From the NCBI RefSeq assembly GCF_000621485.1, contig NZ_KK211288.1, positions 187,063 through 251,062 on the forward strand: a stretch of 64,000 nucleotides of DNA. The letters are read 5' to 3'. Origin of the DNA: Alkaliphilus transvaalensis ATCC 700919. GTDB taxonomy: Bacteria > Bacillota > Clostridia > Peptostreptococcales > Natronincolaceae. Shown piece by piece: positions 26,673 through 35,565 of this stretch. The position numbers and the translations under genes are program-made. Numbering within the stretch: position 1 is the first letter of the stretch; every line of letters begins with the position of its first letter. The notes beneath the pieces were generated by a model. It did not search any database and had not been told where the DNA came from. It was given only the letters and a program-made list of their open reading frames with translations.

Positions 26673-26849
26673 ATTATCTACTCCTTTTAAACATTATTTT
26701 TACCTTTATTATAAGTTTCTCTATTCTTTTTCAATTTCCTTCCTTTTAATAGATTTTTAATATTTGAGGTAGATCTATTGATTCTCCATTTAATTAAAGA
26801 AGTAAAAATAAGTAACAACTCATTTTAGGTAATTTTTTATTGTGCATTA

Positions 26850-26875
26850 GAAAAGCAGCCCCTTTAAGGACTGCT
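26850..26875 (-). terminator. Intrinsic terminator after hpf
   Basis: Minus strand AGCAGTCC-TTAAAG-GGGCTGCT (8 bp, one GT) followed by TTTCT. Confidence 0.75.
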
Positions 26876-26899
26876 ATTTTTTGTCATTTTGATTATTTT

Positions 26900-27433
26900 T
26901 TAAAACTCTGGCTCAATTAACCCATAGTTTCCATCTTTTCTTTTATATACAACATTTACTTCTTCAGTATCTGCGTTAGTATAAACAAAGAAGTTATGGC
27001 CTACTAGCTCCATTTGTAGCACTGCTTCTTCAGAAGTCATCGGCTTGATGGCGAAGCGTTTTGTCTTCACTATTTTGGAGTCTAGTTCTTCTTCATCTTT
27101 TTGGGGTAAAGGAATATTCTCAAACCTTATTGTTTCATAGCTGACTTTACGATTTTCCATTTTTGTTTTATGCTTTCTTAACTGTCTTGTTAGTTTATCA
27201 ACTACTTTATCAATAGAAGAATACATATCCTCAGTGGCTTCTTCGGCTCTCAAAATAGTACCGTTTATAGGAATAGTCACTTCTATTTTTTGCCTTGCTT
27301 TTTGTACTGATAGGGTAGCTTTAGCCTCCACTTCCTGATTAAAGAACTTTTCTAGCTTAATCATTTTTGATTCGATTTGGTCCCTTAATGCATCTGTCAC
27401 ATCAATATTTTTTCCACTGACAATTACTCTCAT
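26900..27433 (-). CDS. hpf: Ribosome hibernation-promoting factor, long form
   Basis: About 177 residues from ATG 27433 with AAGGGAG upstream. The N-terminal 100 residues are the ribosome-binding domain (MRVIVSGKNIDVTDALRDQI), followed by a basic RKHKTKMENRK linker and a C-terminal dimerisation domain (IVKTKRFAIKPMTSEEAVLQ, ending DGNYGLIEPEF). The long form makes 100S ribosome dimers in stationary phase. Monocistronic with its own terminator. It is the only RaiA-family gene in the window. Confidence 0.97.
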   Translation of the reverse strand: MRVIVSGKNIDVTDALRDQIESKMIKLEKFFNQEVEAKATLSVQKARQKIEVTIPINGTILRAEEATEDMYSSIDKVVDKLTRQLRKHKTKMENRKVSYETIRFENIPLPQKDEEELDSKIVKTKRFAIKPMTSEEAVLQMELVGHNFFVYTNADTEEVNVVYKRKDGNYGLIEPEF

Positions 27434-27720
27434 ATGTTCAGCTCCCTTCACTTCTATAAGTTTTAAACTGACGATTTTATCAGTTTAAAAATAACTAGTT
27501 AAATATTGCTTTGGATTAATTTAAATTGTTATCCATTTTTTACCCCTATATTTGTCCTTTAAACAAAAGGTTGTACACTTTTTATATTCCTCCCCTATGG
27601 GATTAAATATGTAAGCCTTTTAATGTCTTTCAGCCCTATTTTTATCAAATTATGTTTAAGACAATGTTTAACACAAGACTTAATCATATTATAAATTGAT
27701 TGCTTAATTAATTTTATATT

Positions 27721-27905
27721 TGAGGAAATTGCATAATTAATATTAAGTTTATATTAATGCAAAATGAAAACTTCGCTGTTTAGTGTTCAATGAGTACTAT
27801 ATTATTTTATTAAGGAAGTTACTCATTTCACAATGCACGACTTAGCTTTCATATTTGCATAGACGGAATATAAATTCAGATTTATAGTGTTATGCAATTT
27901 CCTCA
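27721..27905. mobile_element. Small inverted-repeat element (MITE-like), copy B
   Basis: 185 bp bounded by TGAGGAAATTGCATAAT (27721-27737) and GTTATGCAATTTCCTCA (27889-27905), matching at 16 of 17 positions. It is flanked by an 8-bp direct repeat TTTATATT (27713-27720 and 27906-27913) consistent with a target-site duplication. No coding capacity. Its left 45 bp reappear in degraded form at 13236. Confidence 0.7.
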
Positions 27906-28171
27906 TTTATATTTCCCAAAATACACTTTCACTGTTTAGTGTTTTTTAATTACAAAGATATTAGTCTTTCCACATGAAAGAAAAGTTAAATACTATGGTT
28001 ATTATTATATTCCTTTTCCTCTTTTAAAAGACCAAATTATTCCTGTAAAGGCATTATAAAAGAGTAAGAAGAATAATTTGCTACCAAAATTCTATACAAA
28101 AGTGGGCTAAAATACCTATAGACATTTATCCTCCAATCTATTGAATTTTCAATTTTCTTCGACATTTTTCT

Positions 28172-28289
28172 TGTGGATAATCTAATTTTCCGTTGTGTAT
28201 ATGTTTATAGTCTACCTGTGGATAATGTGTATAGTTTTGTTGATAACTTATTTTTCAATAGGACAAGGGTGTGTATAGGATGTGTATAA
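28172..28289 (+). other. Cluster of DnaA-box-like 9-mers
   Basis: Two exact TGTGGATAA boxes (28172-28180, 28217-28225), TGTTGATAA (28238-28246), TGTGTATAA (28281-28289) and TGTGTATAG twice (28226-28234, 28270-28278). All lie on one strand in a gene-free AT-rich region. Exact boxes match the DnaA consensus TTATCCACA on the other strand. The others are one or two bases off. Confidence 0.45.
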
Positions 28290-28567
28290 CCCGTTGAAAA
28301 CCTCTTCAACATTTATGTATACCCATTATGTAAATAAATAATCTTTTACTGATGTTTACTGGGCTAAATTAAATTTATTCAAATAATTAGCAAATTCTAG
28401 TGTTTAATTAGGAAGAAAAATAGGGTAAACTGCATATTTGTTATTATTTTTTTTAGATACCTATAAATACCAATTATAAGCAAAATAGTTTAACTTAACT
28501 AACCCTCAGTTATATGTTATTATGAAGTAAGATCTAATCATATATTACGATGGGAGCATAGAGGCAA

Positions 28568-28969
28568 ATGTCTTATTTAATGCATAAAAATCAATCAAAA
28601 ATATTTGTTATTTACATTATCTTTGCAGTAATATTACTGAATTTCTTTACTACAATTGAAATGTCCAATATTCAGTACAACATTAATAACTTAGATCTTC
28701 CACAAATTTTAGCTCCACAATACCCAACAGAAGATTTAGTTTTCGAACAGGCATCCAGAAGTAAGGATTACTTTAGCATATTAAATAGGGTTACTAATCC
28801 ATCTGAACTTGGTATCGTTTATAATCATTATTTTATCCTTGATAATAGATATGCAACTTACCAATATCTCCACATTTCAAAGCTGTTTTTATTTCTTGAA
28901 AGATTACTTATACCAAGACAAAATACCAGTAAGTATAAGATTTCCCTCAATATTAAATATTCGGTTTAA
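28568..28969 (+). CDS. Hypothetical single-pass membrane protein
   Basis: A 133-residue frame with an N-terminal hydrophobic segment (KIFVIYIIFAVILLNFF) that could be a signal anchor, followed by a polar region with no motif I recognise. The C-terminal half is rich in Leu, Tyr and basic residues. The ribosome site is only moderate (GGGAG 11 bases, GAGG three bases before ATG). A small KE-rich membrane protein gene follows 36 bp later on the same strand. Confidence 0.55.
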   Translation: MSYLMHKNQSKIFVIYIIFAVILLNFFTTIEMSNIQYNINNLDLPQILAPQYPTEDLVFEQASRSKDYFSILNRVTNPSELGIVYNHYFILDNRYATYQYLHISKLFLFLERLLIPRQNTSKYKISLNIKYSV

Positions 28970-29005
28970 ATGTAGCTAATCGTATAATATTAGGAGGGTT
29001 AATCA

Positions 29006-29179
29006 ATGGAACTACAATTAGATGTGATAGCTGTTTTACTGGTTTTTATTGGTTTCTGCATAGGTTCTGCATTTTTAGTTAAAAAAGCTAATGAAGAAGT
29101 TAAAAAACAAGAAAAAGAAAAAGAACAAGAAAAGGAGATAGTAACGACTTATAAAAGTTCTAAAAAAAATATAAAGTAA
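29006..29179 (+). CDS. Small single-TM protein with Lys/Glu-rich tail
   Basis: A 57-residue protein: MELQLDVIAVLLVFIGFC, a membrane helix to about residue 25, then a KKQEKEKEQEKE charged tail. The gene has a strong AGGAGGG site six bases before ATG 29006 and is followed directly by an intrinsic terminator, so it is very likely real. The architecture recalls small TatA-like or YtxH-like tails but lacks their motifs. Function unknown. Confidence 0.7.
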   Translation: MELQLDVIAVLLVFIGFCIGSAFLVKKANEEVKKQEKEKEQEKEIVTTYKSSKKNIK

Positions 29180-29220
29180 TTAAAAAAATAAATAAAGTAA
29201 AAAGTATAAATTAAGTAAAA

Positions 29221-29253
29221 AAATATTGGAGTGTTGGCTCCAATATTTTTTTG
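29221..29253. terminator. Intrinsic terminator after the small TM gene
   Basis: AAATATTGGAG-TGTTGG-CTCCAATATTT followed by TTTTG; T-runs on both strands. Confidence 0.85.
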
Positions 29254-29303
29254 TATGCAATTATACACATTTATCTACTTTTCAATAACAAAGGAATATA
29301 GAT

Positions 29304-29347
29304 TAAAGGCGGCATCAGTTCCAGTTCAACACCATATTTATGCCGCC
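29304..29347 (-). terminator. Terminator after the SLH-pectate-lyase gene
   Basis: GGCGGCAT (29308-29315) pairs with ATGCCGCC (29340-29347); on the minus strand TTTAAT follows. Confidence 0.65.
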
Positions 29348-29359
29348 AATAGTCTTTTT

Positions 29360-32300
29360 TTATCTAGTTGCTTCTAATATGTCTTCATATGCCCAGTGGG
29401 TTTCTGGTAAATCTGAGAAACCTGCATCTTGCAACTCACTTTGGCTTGGTACTCTACCTAAAACTCTGTTCATGATTACAATTACTTCGGCACGGCTAAT
29501 TGCTTCATTTGGTCTAAAGGTACCATCTGGGTATCCTTGTATCCATCCCGCTGCTACTGCCCTTTCAATTGATTCCTTTGCCCAGCTATCATTAGTATCC
29601 TGTAAAACTCGACTAGAAACAGCAGGAGCATCAACTGGAATAAAGTTAGCCAAAATTGTAATAAATTCGGCTCTAGTAATTTGATCTTTAGGTCTGAAAC
29701 TACCATCTTGATATCCATTTACTAATCCGTGATCTAGGAAATAAAGAATTGCTTCGGCTGACCATGAATTAGGGTCAACATCAGTAAAGATAGTATTAGT
29801 GTTTTTAGTTCCTTCATCTTCCTTTATAACTAACTTAAAGATTAATGTTAAGACCTCTTCTCTAGTCATTTTAGCATCAGGTCTTACTGTTCCATCTGTA
29901 ATTGCACCTTCTGGCATTTCAATTGGATCTGTAGGGTTACTAGGCTCTTCAGGTAAAATTGGTGTTTGAGAACCAGTAGGGTCATAAACTAAGAAACTCC
30001 AATCGATGCTTCCGTCAGCTAATCGATTAATCTCTTCTGGCATCACAAGATTACTAAAATGACTTGTGGTTAATTCACTACCTGATGCATTGACAGATTT
30101 AGATCCATCAAATAAGAAGTTAGAATCTGATCTTAATTGAGCTTCTTGACTAGCAGGTAATCTATCCCTAACTGCCCTTGGGTTATTGTAGTGGAATGAA
30201 ACAAATCCATCTAACTGAAAATCTGGTGTTATGTTGGAATAAGTGTATAAATTTAAGTTAGTTGTATTATTTAGTGCAATATTTTCACCCCTAACGATTA
30301 CTGCAGGGTTACTATTACTCGAGAATCCATCAGCAACGTTTCCAAAAGCTACACTATTTTCAATTACATGGGGTACATGAATCCCCTCTCCACCTAGCTT
30401 AAATCCATTACCGTCTCCTGCCCCTGGTGCTTGCCCTTTTAAAAATCCGTTATTATAGGCGATACTGTTTCTAATGGTAACGGCTCCAATTGCCCCTGTC
30501 CCTACCTTAGCATACAAGTCCCAACCATCATCAATATTATTATAGGCGATACATCCATCAAATATATTTCCTTCACCTGAGGTAAGTTTAGCAGCAAAAC
30601 CATCGGCATTGTTTTGTGACGGATCACTATTATTAAAGGATGTACTATTTAATATAAGGTTATAAGAAGGCCATTTTGCTGGGTCATTTTCTGTAGTATC
30701 TGTACGGCTTATTTGCAAGCCTGTATCACCATGCTCGTAAAGGGTAACCAGCTCAATAATGTTATAACTACCTCCCACGGTATAACCTTTAGTGTTTCCT
30801 GCAGACCTAGCAAAGTCCAACCCCTTAACATGCCAATAGTGGCCACTATGAATTACTCCCTCTGACCTTTGATCAAAGTCAATAACTGGTCTTGTTCCTT
30901 CTTCTGCAACTAAGTATTTCCTTGCATCGGCAGTACCATCGTTATATTTCTTTATTTCTAATGGTTTATTTCTTAAGTAATGACCATCTAATACAACAAT
31001 CCTTTGCCCAGGCATTACAAAATCGATTGCTGTATCAAGATCTAGTGGGTTTTGTCTCGATCCATCGCCACTTGGTGTTCCTGTTGGCGACACATAAATA
31101 TCTCCACCCTCTTGATAAGTTCTCATATCAACTGTAAAGTTTCTAACGATAACATCATATGAGGTTAATAACTGTGTATCATCGGGTATAAAGGTCAAGC
31201 TAAAATTAGTTGTACTATTTTTAGTAATAGTTGTTGGTATTGAAAGAATTTCTCCACCATTAACTGCTACATTTGAAACAATTGTCGTGCTTCCTTGTCT
31301 AACCGAAACTGTCCCATCAACATTTGCGTCTATCATCACATTATAGTTCTCTAACGAGTATCTACCAAGAGACTCAAATCTTACACCTGGTACAACCGGC
31401 TCTTTTGGAGGTTCTACCTTTTGCGCATCGGTAGCCGCAGCAGTAACATCTAGCTCAATATTATAAACTTCTATTGTAGCTAATCTTGCCGAATAGAAAC
31501 CAACATACATCTTTCCATCTTGAACCTTTAATATTTCAGGTTCAAAAATGATAGCTTCAGCCCCATCATTAATCTTACCTGTAAAACCACTATTGGTTTT
31601 TGATAGCGTTAATCTGTAATTTTGAACAGGGTATGTAATAGAAGCTGTAGGTCTACCTTCTTGAAGCATTACGGCTTTAATACCCTTACCACCTTCACCA
31701 TCTGACCCCAGTACCCCGGTTCTTGCAAATAGTTGCGTACCGTTAGGGTTTCTAGTTCCACCACTATAACCCCCAATAGCAGCTATATTGCTTGAGAAAA
31801 CATCAGATTTTAAATGACCATCTATTGCGTCTCTTGCCATAATCCCAAAAGACTCTTGTCCATCGTGGTTAGGTTTAGCATAGTCAACCACCTTAATGTC
31901 TGCTGATAGGGTAAAATTATCTTCTTCCGCATCTAATTCAATATAATAGAAGGAAATACCGTCGTGGTCTCCAGTAACTTTCCCACCACCTTCTAAGGCA
32001 ATAATTTCTATATGGTCGTTTCTTTCATTAATAAAGTTTCTTGAAGAACTAATTGACTGTCCAAATATCACTTTGTTCCATTGATATTCAACCTTTTCCC
32101 TTACTGTAACCCTTAACGTAGTTGTATCATCTCCATAAGTGATTAAAATCTCGTATACTCCTGGTTGGCTACTATCGAAGTGACTAGTATCCATCTGGTA
32201 TCCACTTACTGGTGTACGATCACCATTATCAAATACCTCTGAAACAACTAACCCGCTGTTATCAAAAGAATCCCCTATAAAATAGGTTGTTTTTGGATAG

Positions 32301-34405
32301 TTAGTAACTTCAATCCCTTGAGAATCTTTAACCTTTACATTCACAGTAAGCTTAATCTCTATCCCTTTATGGGTGATTGTTAGTTCTATGTCTGAAGCTA
32401 TAGTAGAGTCAAAGCCTGTTACTTCAAACTCGTCTCTAGTTAATCTAACTTCAGAACCATCATCATATTTAGCATAGACAACGATACCATCTAAATCTAA
32501 CTCGTCACCTATGAAGTATTGCATTACTTCTGGGTTTTGTCTGATCTCAAGACTCTCTAAATTTGCTGCCTTAACATTAACTTTAAAATCTGTAGTTACT
32601 CCATTGGCAGCTTCAATTACTACTGTCATCTCTCCCTCTGTAGTGAATACATATGGGTTTTCTAATGTTGATGGCTGATTATTAATTAATATTGTGTAAT
32701 CATCACTAGATATTTCTTCTATTGTATAACCATTATTATAGTTAGCTAAAACAACCATTCCTAATGGATTAAAGACATCTAGCTTATAATAATCAGTTTT
32801 GGCTGGTAGATATTTAATACTTAACTCAGAAACAGTCAATGGTACAATTTGCAGATCAATTGTAACTGTTACCCCACTATAATTAATTGTAATTCTATTA
32901 CTGCCTACTTCACTACTATTAAAGCCAGTTACGATAACATCCGATGGATCAATTAACGCTTCACTACCGTCATCATATAATGCAGTGATTAATAGACCAG
33001 ATAAATCTAGACTTTCGCCCACTAAATAATCGGTCTTCATTCCACTATAGTCAACATTTAATTCTTCAATTTTTCTATTATCTACAATTATTTCAAAATC
33101 ACTGAAGGTCACTGTAGCATTTCTAGAAACAAACAGTCCTGCATAGTTTATTTCTCCCGTATAGTCTTGAAGAATTTGTGTTTCATCACCCACCTTTAAT
33201 ACATATAAGTCACCAGATTTCTGAAGGCTCAAATCATATTCTTGACCTGCTGCAGGGTTTATTGCATCACTAAATAAATGATCTGCTTTTTGAATACCAG
33301 ATCCAGCATATTTATAAAAGCCCTTCATCACTTGGTCTAGCGCACCCACTGCTACATAATCTCCAGTAAAGCTACCCAAGTTTTGGTAATCTAAAACGTT
33401 ACTTCTCAACATCAAACCAAAAGCCACTTGATTATTGCCTGTCCAGGCATCTACTTTAGCTCTAGTCTTGATTTCAAAATTTACATCCGCAGGTATTTCT
33501 TTAAAGTAATAAGCGATCCCTTCTGTTTCTCCTGCTATCTTACCTCTATTGTTAGCAACTTTTATTGTCATAGAGCCATCAGGATTTTGTGTAAACCCGT
33601 AGTTATTCGGGTCTAATATAACTGCATCTCCACCATTGTCTCCAAAGAAACTATCCTTCCAATCTCCTAATTCGATTTGACCTTCTATGTTTAATTCTAT
33701 ATTACTGAAGGTTACCGTCGTGTTTCTAGAAGCAAACAAGCCGACGTAGTTGTTTTCTCCTTGATATGTAGTTGTATTAATAATTTCTGTTTCACCATCG
33801 ACTGACAATATTAATAGGTCTCCCATTTTTTGAATACTTAGGTCATAAGTTCTTCCCACGGTTGGTTGCACAACATTAGCAAATGGGTCATAATCAACTT
33901 TTATTCCACTACCTGTCGTATTATCTTTATAAAAAGCACGCATCTCTTGGCCAACAGCACCTACTGCAACATAGGAGCCAAAATTAACGTTACCTGTATG
34001 CTCGTTAATTAAGACCTCATCCCTTAGCATAATTCCAAAACTTACTTGATTGTTAGCTGTCCAAGTATCTACATGAACAGTTGCACTAATGGTGAAGTTT
34101 ACATCAGTGGGGGCTTCTCTAAAATAATAAGCAATCCCTTCAGACTCACCTGCTAATTTCCCTCTATTATTAGCTGTTTTAATCATTACCGTATCATCTT
34201 GATTTTCAGTAATCTCGAAGTTTTCTTTAACGATTTTATCTTGTCCACCAACATCTCCAAAAACACTTCCCTGCCAGTTACTATCTTCTTTAAGATTAAT
34301 CATTCCTTGAAAAGCTTCATCAACGGCTGCAAACCCAGATATGTTGATGGTAGTCAGTAATAAAGTTAATGTTAACATCATTGCTAAAAAACGCCTTAGT
34401 TTCAT
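29360..34405 (-). CDS. SLH-anchored giant protein with pectate-lyase (PL9-like) beta-helix
   Basis: 1681 residues. A signal peptide (FLAMMLTLTLLLTTINISGFA) is followed by two tandem concanavalin-like modules of about 200 residues that share NNRGKLAGESEGIAYYF / NNRGKIAGETEGIAYYF. Then come four bacterial Ig-like units (VTGFNSSEVGSNRITINYSG type), a third concanavalin-like module, and a right-handed beta-helix from about residue 1120 with NNADGFAAKL and NIDDGWDLYAK, typical of family-9 pectate lyases. Three SLH repeats (final 190 residues) should tether it to the cell wall. It probably acts on pectin outside the cell. Three operator-like sites lie upstream. Confidence 0.9.
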   Translation of the reverse strand: MKLRRFLAMMLTLTLLLTTINISGFAAVDEAFQGMINLKEDSNWQGSVFGDVGGQDKIVKENFEITENQDDTVMIKTANNRGKLAGESEGIAYYFREAPTDVNFTISATVHVDTWTANNQVSFGIMLRDEVLINEHTGNVNFGSYVAVGAVGQEMRAFYKDNTTGSGIKVDYDPFANVVQPTVGRTYDLSIQKMGDLLILSVDGETEIINTTTYQGENNYVGLFASRNTTVTFSNIELNIEGQIELGDWKDSFFGDNGGDAVILDPNNYGFTQNPDGSMTIKVANNRGKIAGETEGIAYYFKEIPADVNFEIKTRAKVDAWTGNNQVAFGLMLRSNVLDYQNLGSFTGDYVAVGALDQVMKGFYKYAGSGIQKADHLFSDAINPAAGQEYDLSLQKSGDLYVLKVGDETQILQDYTGEINYAGLFVSRNATVTFSDFEIIVDNRKIEELNVDYSGMKTDYLVGESLDLSGLLITALYDDGSEALIDPSDVIVTGFNSSEVGSNRITINYSGVTVTIDLQIVPLTVSELSIKYLPAKTDYYKLDVFNPLGMVVLANYNNGYTIEEISSDDYTILINNQPSTLENPYVFTTEGEMTVVIEAANGVTTDFKVNVKAANLESLEIRQNPEVMQYFIGDELDLDGIVVYAKYDDGSEVRLTRDEFEVTGFDSTIASDIELTITHKGIEIKLTVNVKVKDSQGIEVTNYPKTTYFIGDSFDNSGLVVSEVFDNGDRTPVSGYQMDTSHFDSSQPGVYEILITYGDDTTTLRVTVREKVEYQWNKVIFGQSISSSRNFINERNDHIEIIALEGGGKVTGDHDGISFYYIELDAEEDNFTLSADIKVVDYAKPNHDGQESFGIMARDAIDGHLKSDVFSSNIAAIGGYSGGTRNPNGTQLFARTGVLGSDGEGGKGIKAVMLQEGRPTASITYPVQNYRLTLSKTNSGFTGKINDGAEAIIFEPEILKVQDGKMYVGFYSARLATIEVYNIELDVTAAATDAQKVEPPKEPVVPGVRFESLGRYSLENYNVMIDANVDGTVSVRQGSTTIVSNVAVNGGEILSIPTTITKNSTTNFSLTFIPDDTQLLTSYDVIVRNFTVDMRTYQEGGDIYVSPTGTPSGDGSRQNPLDLDTAIDFVMPGQRIVVLDGHYLRNKPLEIKKYNDGTADARKYLVAEEGTRPVIDFDQRSEGVIHSGHYWHVKGLDFARSAGNTKGYTVGGSYNIIELVTLYEHGDTGLQISRTDTTENDPAKWPSYNLILNSTSFNNSDPSQNNADGFAAKLTSGEGNIFDGCIAYNNIDDGWDLYAKVGTGAIGAVTIRNSIAYNNGFLKGQAPGAGDGNGFKLGGEGIHVPHVIENSVAFGNVADGFSSNSNPAVIVRGENIALNNTTNLNLYTYSNITPDFQLDGFVSFHYNNPRAVRDRLPASQEAQLRSDSNFLFDGSKSVNASGSELTTSHFSNLVMPEEINRLADGSIDWSFLVYDPTGSQTPILPEEPSNPTDPIEMPEGAITDGTVRPDAKMTREEVLTLIFKLVIKEDEGTKNTNTIFTDVDPNSWSAEAILYFLDHGLVNGYQDGSFRPKDQITRAEFITILANFIPVDAPAVSSRVLQDTNDSWAKESIERAVAAGWIQGYPDGTFRPNEAISRAEVIVIMNRVLGRVPSQSELQDAGFSDLPETHWAYEDILEATR

Positions 34406-34518
34406 TCTTTAGACCTCCCCATAAAATTCTTTTAATCATTGAATTTCTCAAGACCCCCTATCCCCACTGAGGATCCTTTGCCTAGCTACATCTCTACTGC
34501 TTCAACTCACCTCCACTA

Positions 34519-34692
34519 TGCAAACGTTAACATTTTTACGAAAAAAAATATCCTGCAAACGTTAACATTTAATGATGAAAAATACAGCTGATTAAGAAGT
34601 TTTCTACACTCGTTTACACTCGCTTTTTAACACTCTTCAGCTTTGATATTCTCACAACCAAATGCTAGTGTTCTGCATTGCACACGTTAACA
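34519..34692. promoter_or_regulatory. Three LacI/CcpA-type operator sites
   Basis: TGCAAACGTTAACA at 34519-34532 and again at 34554-34567, and TGCACACGTTAACA at 34679-34692. The core fits the LacI-family/cre pattern TGNAANCGNTNNCA. All three lie in the 395-bp leader of the pectate-lyase gene. Control by a LacI-type sugar regulator or by CcpA is likely. Confidence 0.7.
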
Positions 34693-34799
34693 AATTGCAC
34701 TAAAAAAATATCTGAATTTTTAATCTTCACTATGGGTTTCATTATATAATATTTAAATTAGATTGTAAACTTTCATTTTGAAATTTTCAATTAATTTTT

Positions 34800-34841
34800 T
34801 AAAAAGAAAAAATAGTCTTTGATATGATATCAAAGACTATT
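34800..34841 (-). terminator. Terminator of the structured RNA
   Basis: AATAGTCTTTGATAT-G-ATATCAAAGACTATT, a 15-bp near-perfect stem, followed on the minus strand by TTTTTTCTTTTT. Confidence 0.92.
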
Positions 34842-35050
34842 TAAGTTCCATGAAGCTGACCTGGTTTTTGCCCCCACACTCGCCTGCTGGAGGGTTGGCT
34901 CGGGGTTGCCTTCACTACTACCTCTCTCGGTTTTACCGGCAGGTCTTACATCTAAGCCGCACCATGATCAATAACACATTTTTTGTTATCTTACGTGGGT
35001 CCTTTTGCCTGCGACTGGCATGGACTTACAACCACAGACCTTCATGCATA
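34803..35050 (-). ncRNA. Highly structured, GC-rich orphan small RNA
   Basis: About 245 nt on the minus strand, with its own sigma-A promoter (35085-35057) and a strong terminator. No open frame of note. It is much richer in G+C than its surroundings. Ends pair (CATGAAG ... CTTCATG), extended by CTG/CAG and TGGTT/AACCA. Inside are GTCC-ATGCC...GGC-AAAA-GGAC, GATAAC...GTTATT, CTGCC-GGT-AAA-ACC...GGTAG and CCCCGAGCC...GGC...GGGG. The multibranch form differs from rod-like 6S RNA. The raiA-motif RNA of clostridia is one candidate, but I cannot confirm it. It lies between flgN-like and the pectate-lyase gene. Confidence 0.75.
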
Positions 35051-35056
35051 CATTAT

Positions 35057-35085
35057 ATTATACCTCATTTACTTTTTCTTATCAA
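35057..35085 (-). promoter_or_regulatory. Sigma-A promoter of the structured RNA
   Basis: Minus strand TTGATA (35085-35080), 17-nt spacer, TATAAT (35062-35057). It overlaps the last codons of the flgN-like gene. Confidence 0.82.
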
Positions 35086-35563
35086 TGAGTATAGATGTAT
35101 TTTCAGTAAATTTTTTACCGTAACCGTGGTTAGTCTTCTTACCTATTTTAACCAACTTCAACTGTTTCTTTATTTCATCTAAGTTTTCCTGAGCCTTCAT
35201 GGTGTTTTCTTTATCAACACTACTGATTTCCTCAGTTACCACCATGATTTCTTGAATTTTTTCCTTTAAGATCTTTACTCCTGCTATGGGTTCCTCTTTA
35301 AGATCGGCGAAGTTTTCAATTCCAAGTATTTCTTTTACTTTTATAAACTTTCCAAGAAACTCCTGATCTAAAATATCAATCTTGTTCATGGTTTCTTGTT
35401 TCCCTTGTATAAGATTATTTAATATATCAATATCATCGTCCTCAACTGCCTTAAGGGCGTCCCTTTGTTGTATCGTTAGATCCAGCAATTTTTTTACTAG
35501 TTGTAGCTTCCCTTCACTAACCCTAATTAAATAATCTACAAGTTCTTCTACTTTTACTTCCAT
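35069..35563 (-). CDS. FlgN-family flagellar chaperone (in the fliT position)
   Basis: A 164-residue, wholly helical protein with a FlgN-like N-terminus (LVDYLIRVSEGKLQLVKKLL) and heptad-like repeats, weakly similar in layout to the FlgN at 55296. It follows fliS by one base pair and ends the flaG-fliD-fliS operon, a place usually held by fliT, the FliD chaperone. It probably keeps FliD soluble before export. The 3' end is basic (GYGKKF, ending IDKKK) and its last codons carry the promoter of the structured RNA. Confidence 0.72.
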   Translation of the reverse strand: MEVKVEELVDYLIRVSEGKLQLVKKLLDLTIQQRDALKAVEDDDIDILNNLIQGKQETMNKIDILDQEFLGKFIKVKEILGIENFADLKEEPIAGVKILKEKIQEIMVVTEEISSVDKENTMKAQENLDEIKKQLKLVKIGKKTNHGYGKKFTENTSILIDKKK

Positions 35564-35565
35564 AT

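Noticed and set aside
28172..28289. The chromosomal origin of replication
   Set aside because: dnaA, dnaN and rpmH are absent nearby; box clustering alone does not make an origin.
34803..35050. SRP RNA, tmRNA or RNase P RNA
   Set aside because: The GGAAGG-type SRP loop, a tmRNA tag frame with CCA end, and the conserved RNase P core are not present, and the length fits none of them well.
34850..35182. A plus-strand ORF of 110 codons over the structured RNA
   Set aside because: It has no ribosome site, overlaps the RNA and the flgN-like gene antisense, and its open frame reflects the GC-rich RNA sequence.
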